Origin: Bromus sterilis
Lineage: Eukaryota; Streptophyta; Magnoliopsida; Poales; Poaceae
Reading direction: 5' to 3'
Assembly: GCA_950022295.1 (NCBI GenBank)
Contig: OX465600.1
Coordinates: 3,534,001-3,598,000 of the forward strand
Length of the DNA stretch: 64,000 bases
The notes beneath the pieces were generated by a model that was not told where the DNA came from, did no database searches, and saw nothing but the letters and a program-made list of their open reading frames with translations. A program made the position numbers and the translations under genes. Below are positions 35,121-47,659 of this stretch, in pieces (the stretch's first letter is position 1; the number at the start of each line of letters is the position of its first letter).

Positions 35121-37290
35121 GAGATCCACGTAATAGTGATGCTCATGTCTAGGCTACACTAACGAGATTGCTTAGGGATACTAACAATCATACAACGGAT
35201 AAGCGAGAAGAAGCAAGACATTGCATGACAATGTAGGTGATTTATGGTAAAAATAATAATCTAGGTGATCTACAAAATATTCATAGAAGTATGATTACTT
35301 GGGTGCATACTTCCTTAACCGGCCATCAAAATCAGATCAAGGATTCATTTGTGAATGCACTAGTTGTCCTCGTTATAGCATCTCCAATAGTTTGTATATA
35401 GATGTTGTTGGCAAATTATCTATGTCATCAACCAACAAGTTATCATACAAGTACTCAAATAAATTATATGTAAGTCATCTAATAAAATATGAGAAAATAA
35501 ATATGATTGCTCTCTATTCTATTTTAAAGCTTGTGCAAAAAGCGAAATTGTTGTGCATCCAACGTTATATGTTCGATGTGTGTACGGTCCATTCATACAG
35601 CCGGTGCAATATGGAATTAAGTAGACATACCTTACATTTTTTTAGAAATTGCTCTTAATTTATTTAACATGCAAAGTGTCCATCTCAATATCCCCACTAA
35701 AAGCAATTTTAGCAAGTCTTATCACTTGCTACCTTGTCGTAATTTTTATTACAAATTTATATTACCTTGCTTTGCTATTCATATCACCCATATTTTACCA
35801 TCTCTTCACCGAACTACTGCACCTATACAACTTACCATTGTATTACGTGCGTTGGGACACAAGCGACTTCCTGTATCTTAATTGCAGGACTGCCTGAGAG
35901 AGACCATCTTCAACATCTACTTTTCTGAGTTCGATAAACGTTACGTCATCCACTTGAGGGAAATTTGTTGTTGTCCTACAAATATCTACGCTTGAAGGCC
36001 CAACATAGTCTACAAAAATAAAAGCGTGTGGTAGACATCACATCCCATCAGGGATCAAACCCTAGGTTTGACGTTTTCGTATCTCATTAAAAAACGAATA
36101 ATTTTTCAGTGAAGGAGACGTTCCTGTCAACAGTGAAGCTTGTGTGGTGATGTCTTAAGAATCTCAAGACTCGCTGAATCAAGACCAGTCTTTTGAAGGT
36201 GCTCATAAGGATAGAGTATGCAATTGTGCATTCATAGGGATGACTGTATATATGTATTTGTAAGCTCCTACATGTGTAATTTATGTCTCAAAAAAATACG
36301 AAGTAGTTGAATGCAATGGAAAAAATAAGGTATGATCGATCATTGTTCGCGAACACGCCCAAACGTTGCACGGACGTTGAGAGATTGAATTTGGTGTATC
36401 TTAGATTTATACACGCTCTAAAATATTGTACCAAGTTTTGTGAATGCAACTTCGGGGCCATAAAAGCTCCTGGTTTTGGGTATGTGACATGTAGGTTATC
36501 CATCTTTTGGATTCACATGCCATGCACTCAAAAGCACCTATCTTAAGGCATAAATCCCAATCCAATTTTTGTACATATTTAAGGATGGCTGGTACTATAG
36601 ACATGTAATGTGGTAATATTGGTTTGTATATTTATTTTTCCTCACTCATTTTTGTGTATAGTTCAGGTTTCGTCTCCTAAGGGAATACCACGCATTGCGC
36701 TCTGATTTTCTTAACCAATATATAAGGGAGTACTACCATAGAATCCAAATAAAGTGCACATGCTCTCGTTAAATCTGAGTAGAAAAGTTATAAAATACGG
36801 TGTACATATTAGAGTGAGTTATTTGCCACGCTTATGTCAGTTGTGATTTATCGGTACAATACTGTACCAATGTACGTGACTTATTTTGATTATTGAAATG
36901 AGAGCATGCGCAAGTCTGAAACTCTGAATTAATGTTTGATCATTAATGTCTAGGTGAAATTATTTTCATCGTGTGCATATTGAAACATAAGCAGCAATTC
37001 GATATTACACCAGATTGATTTTAGTTTTTCTAGAGTTCTATGTTGGACAAATATTAATTAGTGTTATTATGCACCTAAACCTGAAGCTTTGGGTTCATAT
37101 TGGTGATGCAGAACCTCTAGGCCGGTGACCACCGCCGTTATATATCTCTGTCTCTTGATGCCCGATGTCGAAGATTATAGTGATGCAGAACCTGCCGTGT
37201 CGTATCTACACCAACCTGCTCCTAACCTGCAACTAGCCCTCTGGTCAGTCGAGGTCTTTTCCCACACGTTCCAACGGACTAGGACCATCG
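35121..37290. other. Decayed intergenic DNA
   Basis: Apart from the short gypsy-like phrase near 35940, this AT-rich stretch shows no recognisable gene or element termini. Its open frames are short and unrelated between strands. Confidence 0.4.
35940..36045 (+). mobile_element. Ty3/gypsy internal-leader remnant
   Basis: The wording gtcatccacttgagggaaa ... ctacgcttgaaggcccaac ... gtggtagacatcac closely matches a phrase I remember from very abundant Triticeae gypsy elements. The surrounding sequence is decayed, with no intact pol. This is recall-based recognition only. Confidence 0.4.
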
Positions 37291-37291
37291 A

Positions 37292-37447
37292 GATCCAGCG
37301 TGCACTCAAGGCTGCGGCATTGGCCAGGCTGAACCAAATGTTGTTGAGCTCGAGGATGTGCTCCATGCGGTGACGAAAGGGTAATGTTCATCGCTCTCCT
37401 TGGCCCACGCACCGATTGCATTAATGAGCCTAAAATACTGGATTGAA
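37292..37447 (+). repeat. Diverged duplicate segment, copy A (partner 39443-39597)
   Basis: About 155 bp from gatccagcgtgcactcaaggct to cctaaaatactgga match copy B at roughly 85-90 percent by eye. Copy B still reads ALKAVGIGQVEPNFVELEDV, which copy A has lost by small indels. The parent was probably a coding segment, perhaps of a retroelement. The family is not recognised. Confidence 0.65.
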
Positions 37448-38516
37448 CCATCGCCATGTACGAACAATGGCTTTAAGATAAGAAGTACAAATTCATCATT
37501 ATATACATCGAGTACATATGTAAGCATCTTCTCCAATGAAAAACCCCACTGTGTATTCCTACACAGCCTTTCATTGTCACCTTTTTAGTCAAGTTGACCA
37601 CACACTTTTTCATCACCAGTAACATGAACATGGTTATCTGCTAGAATTATGGTAAACTTACTATTATGAAAAATGATAAGTAATGCAAATGAATGAGTTC
37701 ATCTAGCGAAATATTCGACAACTGATATTATCAATTTCCAATCAATGCATAAGCGAGAGCAGATAGAATAATATTTTATCAGCACGATGAAAGGGGTTTT
37801 GCTCGCCTTGTCGACAAACATGGATCATCGATCTTCAAATGTGACGTTGAAGTCTTTTTCAGAATAAGCTTCAAGCGGGAAGAAGCAAACATCGAAAACC
37901 AAGAAGACCAACATTAAATACATTGCAAAGCACAAATCAAGTGTGTATTAAATGGCATGTCATGGTGGATTGCCGTAATGCAATTGTCAATGCGCAAGCA
38001 CATCCTAGTCTACCATCTTTTATGAACCATCTGGTTATTTTTTAGTTGCGCTTAATTTATACCAAACAATTTTACTTTTCTGTAAATTATCTAATTTAAA
38101 CAATATGTTATATCTTTGAACCCGAGTTGATAATTATAAAAATTATTTCTTATGTTAGATAGTTTTTATCATTGTAGATCTATTTGAGCTAAATTAAATT
38201 TGTATATTGCAACGGTATTAGGTTGTATTTAATTCTCAAAATGTAGTGTGGACATTCTTTAAAGACTTCATAAAATTATGCTGCCCCATTTCCAAGTGAA
38301 TTCAAAAAGATATAATAACATTCTTCCACTGGATAATTTATAGTGATTTCATTTATTTATATCTGTTGCATTTATTTCAATATTAAACTCCTTTGGAATA
38401 CGATGCATGTCCAAATGAAGATTTTTTCGTATTTCTAGAGCATATATTTCTTCTTCTTTATGAAAACTAAATAATAGATTCTAGAGTGTTGAAGATATCT
38501 ATTAAATTATTAAAAA

Positions 38517-38800
38517 ATGCCCACTCGTAGTTTATTAGAGAATTTTTCCAAACCGCTAACTATTTTTTTGCAGAAAGTTGCGTCGTTACATTTTGATGAA
38601 ATTTGCATTGCTGCTTTTGAAGAACTCAAGAAAGCATTTGTCATGACTCCTATTATTCGACCACCAAAGTGGGATCCATGTTTTCAAATTATTTGTGAAG
38701 CTAGTGGTTATGCTATGAGCGAAGTTCTAGGCTAGTGTGAGGGTAAAAACTTCAATGTTATTCATTATGCTAGGTGTACCATCGTGGTAATATTTCTTAC
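38517..38800 (+). pseudogene. Ty3/gypsy reverse transcriptase/RNase H junction fragment
   Basis: The frame reads FEELKKAFVMTPIIRPPKWD then ICEASGYAMSEVLG, followed after a stop by FNVIHYAR. This matches the known gypsy order of AF..LK..L...P.I..P.W, CDAS.YA.GAVLGQ and HVIHYAS. Stop codons and missing flanks show it is dead. No LTRs could be paired with it. Confidence 0.75.
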
Positions 38801-39270
38801 AATGAGCATAGGGGTATTAATGTAGGGACGTCATATCAATTGAAAGTTATTAATAGATATATGTGCAAGGATGTATACAATTTTGGGTCTTCTATGGTAG
38901 AGGTAATACCCTAGTCCTATGTGGTGGCACTCCTCTTGTGCATAATATTTATATGTGAATCTCTAACGTCAATCCAATGCCCCTCCTCGGCTTATATAGA
39001 GTGTGCCAGAAGAGGTGTCATAATGAGCTGATATAAATGCTAGGATTTACAATCGGATATGACCCTCTATTTCATGGCTATTAACTATGGATGTTAATGT
39101 AGTATTTAACTAGATTAACCGTTGAGTAACGTATATCATGATAACATCGTGAGTTGGTGGTTGATTTAGTCTTTAGTCGTCTTGGGTGAATCAACTGGTG
39201 TTGGCCTTTGACTCTATGTCTTCGACTGATTGGAGGATATTGCCCTACTATAATGACTTAGCCATTCATT

Positions 39271-39440
39271 TGATGCTCCTCCTTTCTTTATAACTCTATG
39301 GGTTGTAGCTTCTATGTGATTTGGTCCTTAGTTGGGCCATTCTATGGGATTGGGTCCTTAGTTGATGCTCCTCCTTTCTTTATAACTCTATGGGTTGTAG
39401 CTTCTATGGGATTGGGTCCTTAGTTGGGCCATTCTTATGC
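39271..39440 (+). repeat. 92-bp direct tandem duplication
   Basis: The block starting tgatgctcctcctttcttta recurs at 39363 with near identity (offset 92 bp), including ctctatgggttgtagcttct. It is a recent local duplication in repeat DNA. Confidence 0.85.
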
Positions 39441-39442
39441 AT

Positions 39443-39597
39443 GATCCAGCGTGCACTCAAGGCTGTGGGCATTGGCCAGGTTGAACCAAATTTTGTTGAG
39501 CTCGAGGATGTGCTCCACGCGGTCACGAAAGGGCAATGTCCATCGCTCTCCTTGGCCCACTCACCGACTGCATTAATGATCCTAAAACACTAGATCC
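39443..39597 (+). repeat. Diverged duplicate segment, copy B (partner 37292-37447)
   Basis: This is the better-preserved copy. Its frame gives RALKAVGIGQVEPNFVELED and LHAVTKGQ. It follows directly after the 92-bp tandem duplication. The origin is unknown. Confidence 0.6.
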
Positions 39598-39906
39598 CTC
39601 GAGCCTGTCTAGGTCTCGCATGAATGCATCTTAGTTGGTTGGATTCTGACTAATCGACAACTGCTAGCTGAGAGACCTTGGTGGACTTTTAAGAGATCTC
39701 ATAAGTGATAAATTCATTTTTCATCACAACTTTCGATAATATTGTTGTTTATCATTGATATTTTTACATTATTTCTCAATTCGAGTGCTTTTTCCACTTA
39801 ATTTTTGCATTTAACACACGAAGAGAGAAATTCCAAGGAAAATACCGGATAACTAGAAAACGTGAAAAACGGAAAAAGAAGCAAAACCCAATTTTCCTTG
39901 CACTAT

Positions 39907-40962
39907 GTTTGGATGTCTGTATTGGAGGCCTTCGTATTGTATTGGTTTCAATTCTGGTTCAACTAGCAAACTGTAATGGACATGAATACAAATTCGATTG
40001 TTTGGATGTTAGATGAATTGGATGGATAGAATCCTACTAGTTTCAATGCATAATCATGTTTGGATGTCAAACTTTGGAATTGTATATTTATATTCTTTAT
40101 TCTACATGCGTCAAATAAAATATGCACAACAAATTGGATTAAAAGCTAACATGTCCAAAAACGCAGATAATCTACAACGAGCCACAACCAGTCACCTTGC
40201 ACACGAGGGGCAGTCGATGCTTGACATGGAGCAGGCGGAGGCAACACACGAGGGGTAGCCGTCGCGCAGGTCGACGACGGAGGCACCTCCCGCGGTCCGG
40301 GCGACGGGAGACCACGGCTGGAACCGGGGACGCGATGGGGGGCGAACGACGGGGGGGGGGGGGGGGGGGGGGGTGGGGGTGGAACGCGTTGGGGCACCGC
40401 CGAGGGAGGAATGTGCTAGGGCGGATGAAGTTGCACCACCGTGGCGCCAAGACTCCAGGCGCCTCGCGCCGCGGGATCTTGGCCACAACCGTTGCCCAGA
40501 GCGCAGCCGCGTCGAGCTCCAGTAGCCACCTTGTAGGCGGATGGGGGACGACTACCTTGCCGAAGGAGATGAGGTCGGGTGGAGGGTACGAGCCAGCGGT
40601 GGAGCGCAGAGCACGACGATGGCAGGGATATTCCACTGTCGGCGATGGCCAGGACACTTCTGTTGGTGCCATCATCGAGCTCAGCTAGCCGCCCAGATCT
40701 CGCCTCCTCCTGCACGTCCTGGATGCTAACCTGTTTGGCGAGGGATGAACCGGTATGTTTTGCGGGAGATTGAAGCGACGCCAATTCAGCCGAAATCGGA
40801 GCCTCAAGGGTCCGTATCGCGTGATGGTGCAAATGTGTGACGAGGGCTCGACTTTGTATCGGGCCAGGTTTCTAGGATCTAATATAGAGCACATCCAAAC
40901 AGCTGAATCCAACCTTTATCAATACCAATTCTATTTCCGAGCCTGAATATGAACATCCAAAC
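39907..40962. mobile_element. Possible non-autonomous PIF/Harbinger-like element
   Basis: GTTTGGATGT at the left edge (39907-39916) is the exact inverse of ACATCCAAAC at the right edge (40953-40962). Further matching words lie inside (near 40003, 40055 and 40893). The interior is GC-rich with a 23-G run. No clean target duplication was found. A Harbinger-associated protein remnant follows directly. Class and edges are inferred. Confidence 0.4.
40351..40373 (+). repeat. Homopolymer run of 23 G
   Basis: Twenty-three consecutive G are followed by T and five more G. Such a run could form quadruplexes and is prone to length error in sequencing. Confidence 0.9.
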
Positions 40963-41005
40963 GCATCATTATTGTGATGCATTACTGTTTTGATTGTGAT
41001 GTGTA

Positions 41006-41700
41006 TTGTATGACAAAATAATGCTAAAAATTATTAATGATGATCAAGAGCCTTTGCATTTTGACATTAAAGATACCAATTCCCCTTTATTTGAAGTCGG
41101 TAAAACATCAAGCACTAAAAAGAAGAAGGTGGAAAAGTCAAGAGGTCCAACATTCACATGGTTTGAAGATGTTTTGTTGGTTAAATCTTGGTTGACCACA
41201 AGCATAGACCCGATATGTGGAACAAAGCAAAAAGGCGTTAAATATTGCAAGAAATAAAATCACAAACTCTATCATGAGAAATTTGTTGGTTTGTACAAAT
41301 AAGTAGTTGGTCGGAACCAAAGTTGCATGGATTTGGAATGACATGCCCGCTGTGTTGGCATGATGGCGCAACAAACAAAATGTCAAGCATGGATGAAGAT
41401 TTTTTCCGCTAATAAAAGTGAAGAAAGAGGAGAGGTACAATATATTCATAGATGTGTAAAATAAGAAGATGAAGTTCGACCTGAAGAGGTTGAACATGAA
41501 GAAGGAGAAAATATAATTGAAGAAGCAAGATGCGTATGTATAATGGGAGCTTCAAAAAACCTTGACATTGGAATGAATTGAGTTTGAGAGAGAGAGAGAG
41601 AGAGAAGTTGAGGCTAGCGTCAGAGAAGTAGAAGTCGGGCATCATGTTGCAGGACATTAGTATCTTAGATGATGAAGCCAAAAAAGTTGATCGACACGAA
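41006..41700 (+). pseudogene. PIF/Harbinger ORF1-like protein remnant, N-terminal part
   Basis: The frame contains GPTFTWFEDVLLVKSWLTTS, IDPICGTKQKG and then YHEKFVGLYK after a break. This matches the trihelix/Myb-like opening of Harbinger-associated proteins (W..ED..LV.AWL..S.DP..GT.Q). Later sequence has stops and a GA microsatellite at about 41587-41610. Together with the C-terminal-type remnant at 22837 it shows repeated decay of this element class in the window. Confidence 0.6.
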
Positions 41701-41859
41701 GAAGAGGATCAATAAGTTCAAGATTGGTGTTTTATTCATTCCTATATCACCTATTTATATATGTACTATTGAATTTTATATTGATATACAATGAATTGTT
41801 GAATTGTCGTTTAATTTGTATCATTAAATTATTTAATTCATGATGAATTTGTGATTAGA

Positions 41860-43080
41860 GCGAACATACCACAAGAGGGGGAGCTAGAGACCCCCCCGGG
41901 TGACTCGAGGGGATCAACCATAGACGTCGCCGTCCCTCCCCACACCCTCCTCTCCCCTTCGCTAAATGAGGCGCACGCCGACGTTGTTGCACGTCCATCG
42001 ATGATGGTAGGGGCGAGGCCTCGCCGCCTTGCATCGATGAAGGGACCGTCAAAAGTAGGGGTGGTAGCCCTGAGCAGGCTGGCGGTGCCGACCGCGCCGA
42101 TTAGTGTTGCTGCTGGTGTTGCCCGTGGTTGGTGGCCACGTGTGTGGTAGAGACCTCTCGCGGTGGGTCCTGCCTTACGGACTTGCCAGATCTTGATCTC
42201 GTGGGTCCTTCATCCTCTTCCCCTACTATTTTCATCTATGCCCTCGGCCTCCTCTTGGACGCCGGTGTATGACGATTTCGTGGGTGTGATGGTGGGAGCT
42301 TAGGGAAGGGGAGGAACCCGTGGTCAACCCTGCGTTGACCTCGTTGTCGATAGTGGTGCTGGAGCACCGTCTTCCCTCTTGATGGGAACTTTGATCTTCC
42401 TCCTTCCTCACCAACTCCTCCCCAATTACATGGGTGATAGCGTTGGTCGTTCCTGGCTGGGCATCGGCGACGCTATAGCGTTGTGACCTTCCTGGAGGCG
42501 GCGTCTTGGGTGGCTGGAGGTTGTGGGCCTATTCTGCGGTGTTGGTCGTTGGTGGCGGATTTGTGTATCCTTTGGGTCGCCGGTGGTGTTGGTGGTGAAG
42601 GTGTCTATCTACTATCCTTTGTGGTTCCCTCCCCTGTCACTCCGCGGGCTGTTGATCGGCAATACGGTGCCATGTGCTTGGGCGAAGGGAGATAGTGGTC
42701 TCCCTCCTGCAGCAGGTGTGGTGAGTTGTGGTCTCTTCCCCGACCGTGGCTTGGTTGGCTTAGCGGCATGTCATGTGCTCATTCTGCGGTTGCGTGCTCA
42801 TTGTTTATTCACACCGTATGATGCTTCCTCGAAGGTCTCTTCAGATGTTGATCCGGGCTGCGAGGAGCCTTCGACTTGATAAAGATGCTTCATTTGTTAG
42901 CGGGTGCGATTGTTCCCTCTGCTCTGTGTAGTAGTTGTGCCTGATTGCTCCTTGCTTGTAATTTTTTAGCATGCTCTCAAGCTTGTATCTTTTCTTTCAC
43001 AACACCATTTTGTACTTCCTAGCCCGTTGATAGCTTCATTAATTGGAAGCCGGATTGATGGCCTGTTCTCTAATTTTGTT
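41860..43080 (+). mobile_element. LINE-like non-autonomous retroelement (inferred)
   Basis: A gggggagctagaga start is followed by a GC-rich, Gly/Val-codon-like body. A 3' part with ttgtaattttttagcatgc and gaagccggattgatggcctg follows. This is the layout of widespread grass non-LTR-like repeats. No reverse transcriptase is present. Edges are approximate. Confidence 0.4.
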
Positions 43081-43538
43081 TGATGAATTTATGCTATATG
43101 ATTGATCGAAATTATAGTATGAGAGTTGTCATATGAGGAATATTGTTGTCCAAGAGGATATCATGTTTATGAGCATTTAGAGAGTTGAATTTGAAAAATT
43201 TAATTATAGATGATGTTGCGAAGATCTCTTCTATGCCTCCCAAAATAGATGTGACCAACACCATTCTATAAAAAGGTTTGCCCAACCCCCCATCCATGCG
43301 AAAGTAAGCCACGTCCCTGATATAGCCATCCTTCATTTCGAAGTAGCAGAAAGCCACACGTGCCTGTAACATTCCGGTGAGATACATTCCTGTGAACGGT
43401 GAAGGGGGGAAGCCAAAGCCATTGCCCTCCTGGGGTTTCTTCCCACGTCCGCACAATCACAAGAAACGCCGGACTCGCCGGTGACCGGTACGTAGATCGA
43501 TCTCCGTCACTCGCCGGTGATCGGTCCGGACACGACCA

Positions 43539-43895
43539 ATGGCGGAAAACGCAGTGCCGGCGCCGGCACCACCACCACCAGGTCCAGCACCACTACCGCC
43601 GCCGCCGGACAGCACGATGACATTCATCAGCCTCGTCCTCGCCATCTTCATCCCTCCCCTCGGCGTCTTCCTCAGGTACGGCTGCGAGGTAAGCATGTAG
43701 GCGTGTGTACCCCCACGTCATCTCAAGGTAGCTTTACCATTGCCATGGATGCACAGTTCGAAGCTCCTCATCTGATCTGAACTCGTTTTCTTGCTGGTGT
43801 TTCTGTGGCAGATTGAGTTCTGGATCTGCCTCCTCCTCTTATTCCTCGGCTACGTGCCAGGCATCATCTACGCCATCTGGGTGATCGTAAAGTAG
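43539..43895 (+). CDS. PMP3: PMP3/RCI2/LTI6-type membrane proteolipid with a Pro-rich N-terminal extension
   Basis: Two exons (43539-43688 and 43812-43895) join at phase 0 to give 77 residues. The UPF0057 core begins near residue 28: TFISLVLAIFIPPLGVFL (first membrane segment), RYGCE at the exon boundary, then FWICLLLLFLGYVPGIIYAI (second segment) ending VIVK. The exon break after the Cys-Glu/Lys position is conserved in plant members. These small plasma-membrane proteins are induced by cold, salt and ABA and modulate membrane potential and ion fluxes. Most are about 54-60 residues; this one carries about 25 extra N-terminal residues made almost only of Pro and Ala (PAPAPPPPGPAPLPPPP). The family call is firm; the effect of the extension is unknown. 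Confidence 0.93.
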
Positions 43896-46760
43896 TAGAC
43901 ACTGCAACCGTACGTGGAGAATATTAGTTCGTCTTTAGGGCAGCAGGGATGATTTGATTCACAGATCGAGGCAAACAACAATTTGGGAAATATCTTAGGG
44001 AAAATGAAGGAGTTGTCACCGCAATTTTAGTCTATGTCTTTCCTTTTCACCTTCCATCTTTTGGTTGTTGCGGGGGATTAGTTATTATTATTGTCCGGAG
44101 AATTAACAGATTGTGTTGTCGTTGATGATGTATCGAAATACATTTGTATATTAATGCATAAAATCTGAAATAAATTTGTACATTGATGCATAAAATCTGA
44201 AATAAATAAGCTTCATAAACATCCGAATTAAATTTGTATATTAATTCATAAAATCAGGATCATTATGCTTAAAATGGTTCAACATTCTCCTCAAATTCGT
44301 CATGTATTCATCTTCCTATTTTAGAAACATTTCCATGTATAGTCAGGAGTATTTGTTTTATTGCGGGGAATATAGGAGAGCATCGATTCGGTGCCTACAG
44401 CGCGCTTGGGCTGGCCCTGTTTGGCTCTCGCCTTCTTCAAGCGAGGCTGCGCTCTATCTCGATTAATGCAAGACAAATACGTACAAAACTACTACCCCAT
44501 GACCTAACATCTGAACATCGATCGTGCAAGTACACATTCAACGGATATAGGAGGTCGGATCGTAGATGCTTTTAGAGCCAAAATGAAGTGGTGCATGACT
44601 TCATAATTGAGGGATGGAGTGATTGTTGCTGGATAGCTCGATCACATTACACATTCTTATTGAATAGGCTGATTGGTTGTATTGCTATCGAATTAATCAA
44701 GCTACGGGCGTCCCGACCATAAAGAAAAACTATGGCATCCTTATTGTATATCCGGAATGTTATGTCACGCTTTATGTAAGATGAAGGGGTTCTCTCTCTC
44801 TCGCCTGAAGCGCGGTGTGATTGGGCCAGCCCAGCATCGTAGCGACTTAGTGTGGTTTTTTTCTCTCTGTGTCTTTTTTTTACCATGTTTTTGGTGCCTG
44901 TTTTTCCGTGTTGTTTTTTAATATTAAATTGTATTTGTTCTTTTTCATTCTTTCACGTGATTAACCTTTTTTTATTTTCATTCTTTTTTTTTTTCTTTTT
45001 GGTTTACCTTTGTACATTTTCCGTATACATGTTTATCATTTGTTCATACACGTACACTTTGAAGGTTTTTTTTAATAAATTATCAACATTGTTTTACATA
45101 TCTGGTCAAGATTTTTTCATTTATGTTTTACATTTTTTGATACATGATCAACGTTTTTAATATATCATCAATATTTTTATATACGTTTAATAATTTTTAA
45201 ATACATTCTTAACATTTATCTAAATACATGATCAACATTTTTTATACCCTTTGTATATTTTTTGAATACATATTTAACTTTTTTTACATAAATTATTAAT
45301 ATTTAGGAAATATATAATCATTTTGTATCACACACATTGTATATTTTTTGAATACCTTTTGTTTACATATGAGATACATTTTTCTAAATAAATTTAATAT
45401 TTTAAAATGATTGATTGATATTTCTATTTTTTTACATAAAATTAGTTTTCAAATATTTGTGTGTGTGTGTATTAAATTATAAATAAAAATAATAAAACGA
45501 AAAATAAACAAAAATGAAGTGAAAAAATAAATGCAACGGCGAATCCAAGCCCAAGGAACACCCCCCCCCCTCCGAGTTAGCCCTTTGTTTTTGCGCCGTT
45601 TGTGCTACGCTGTGATACTTTGTCTTATTTGGGCCCTGCGTGGTCGTGATTTGTGGCATGGTTGCCTGGTTCTGTACTCCTTAATTCGTCTGATTGTGTG
45701 ACCGTAACTTTGTTCCTTGCCGTGTTTCTTTATTTATAAAGTCGGGACTATCCTTTGCTCTAAAAAATGAGATTAAGGCTTCACTCTGTTTGGCTTGAGG
45801 CGATACGAAAATGTGGTCGCTATATATGGGTTATGTAGCGTATGGGCAAATTAAACCATTACTCGGTGTTCTATCACACCCTGTGGCCCAATGCGAGAGG
45901 ATGGTCGAAGAGATCAAGTGTTTCACTTATACGACCGAGAAATCATTATTTATGTTTGATGTACTATATATGATAGAAATATGGTATCACGAGGTACTGG
46001 AATATTTTTCTTTCCACAATTAATATTTTGACATGTCCCAAGTTTATCGTTGCATGAGTTACATGATACTATCTATGATATCTCACTATAAGAGATCTAG
46101 ATAACCAAAGAAATCAGCCAACCAAAATTGAAGCATTTTAGATTCGAAAAACAAACGATAACAACAACAAAAGTGTGGCCATATTTTAGCTCATTGCAAC
46201 CAAAATGTCAAGCAAATAAACAAAAGCGCACACCTTATGTGCCAGCCCAATTCGGCACCTCGTTGGCTTTTCTTTCGGGTTTTTTAGTGTTCTTTCTTTG
46301 GTTTTTTTAATTTTGTTTTATTTTTTGTTTTTTGTCATTCTCCTTTTTTATTTTTGGTATTACAATTTTTATTTGATATTTTATTTTTAATTTCTTTCAT
46401 ATATATATTTTTATTTGTTTTCATTTTTTCAGTATAAATGAATATTTCTCAATACTTGCGCATGACTTTTTAAATTTTATTTATTTATTTTATACACATG
46501 TTCATTTTTTTAATATTTGAGGAGCATTTATTATTATATATATGAGCATAATTTTCAAAATATACAATCATCACATTTTAAATATATTATTTATAATAGA
46601 CATATATTCCTTCTTTATGCTGAGCCTAAAGTTTTTGTGATCAAATAATGTTCATCCTATTTGATTTACTGTTATTTTGGATTAACGTTAGTGTTAAATT
46701 GCTCATTAAGGATAGTAAAACCGAATCTAATATGATTTCTCTCACGCATTCACGCTTCTT
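43896..46760. other. PMP3 3' UTR followed by AT-rich TE-like DNA
   Basis: About the first 250 bp are probably 3' UTR. From 44870 to 45500 and from 46260 to 46620 the DNA is almost pure A/T, with repeated acatgatcaacatttt-like words characteristic of decayed Triticeae DNA transposons. A LINE-like tail wording (tttatttataaagtcgggac) is at 45729-45748. No genes are seen. Confidence 0.4.
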
Positions 46761-47400
46761 ACTGTTAGATTTCATGACTTGATCGTTGTTATCTCCTCTC
46801 GCACGTGGGTTGCTTTTGGGCCAACTGTCCTGCGGGCAACTACTCTTTAAACCTGAATCGAGGTCTCTCGTTCACCTATGTCGTTCGGTACGCTTCTTCT
46901 CGCGTGTGGATTGCTCTTGGAGCAACTATCCTACGGAAAGCTACTCTCGAAATCAATATTGAAGCCGCTATGTTAGCCATTACGATTTGATGTCTGATCT
47001 CAAGTGAACGGTAGACGACCATTTCCTCCCGTTCCATCGTGGTATAACTAAAATACTGCTCTTACATTTAATTACATTACTTATTTATATTATATCGTAA
47101 AAATGGACTGCCTTGTGATAACTCGTGCGGCCACTACTGAATTAAGCTCCATGTTGTTAGTTTTCGGCATCTGGTTTGCTTGCACTATTACTGGTGGTGC
47201 TACCACTTGAAGAATCTATCTGTACGTATACAAATATCTACACGGTCGAAGTGTCGACGCATGGTCAATTGGTCATCGAAAACCATGGTCTGGACTGAAC
47301 TTGTTTTACAGTTAGATTTGGTGACATGATCGTTGTTGTCTCTTCTCGCATGTGGATTGCATTTGGGCCAACTATCGTATGAGCAACTACTCTTAAAAGT
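46761..47400 (+). repeat. Three diverged copies of a roughly 90-bp segment
   Basis: Copies begin near 46761, 46890 and 47311. They share gttagattt, gatcgttgtt, tctcgc-tgtgg-ttgc and gggccaact-tc-caactactct wording. The spacing is irregular, so this is not a clean tandem array. The origin is unknown. Confidence 0.6.
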
Positions 47401-47659
47401 TAAAACGTAAATCAACGGGAATTTCACGCGTGGAGTAGTGAATAACACAAAGGCCGGGAGGGAAGTAGCACCGTGCTATCATTTGAACGTATTTTTCTCC
47501 TCTTGTGCGTGCGTAACAGGAATCATGACAGTGACACATACTTTAAGAGCTAGCTATAAGGCACGATGGACTGAAGTTTAAAACTGGTAAAATCCTCTAA
47601 CGCACTGTCAAGTGTCTGGTTGGGAAATTGCACGTTCTCGTTTGGTGGATTGCCTGATT

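Noticed and set aside
40172..40675. 167-residue minus-strand frame
   Set aside because: It contains the G-run as poly-Pro and lies in a possible transposon. No domain is recognised.
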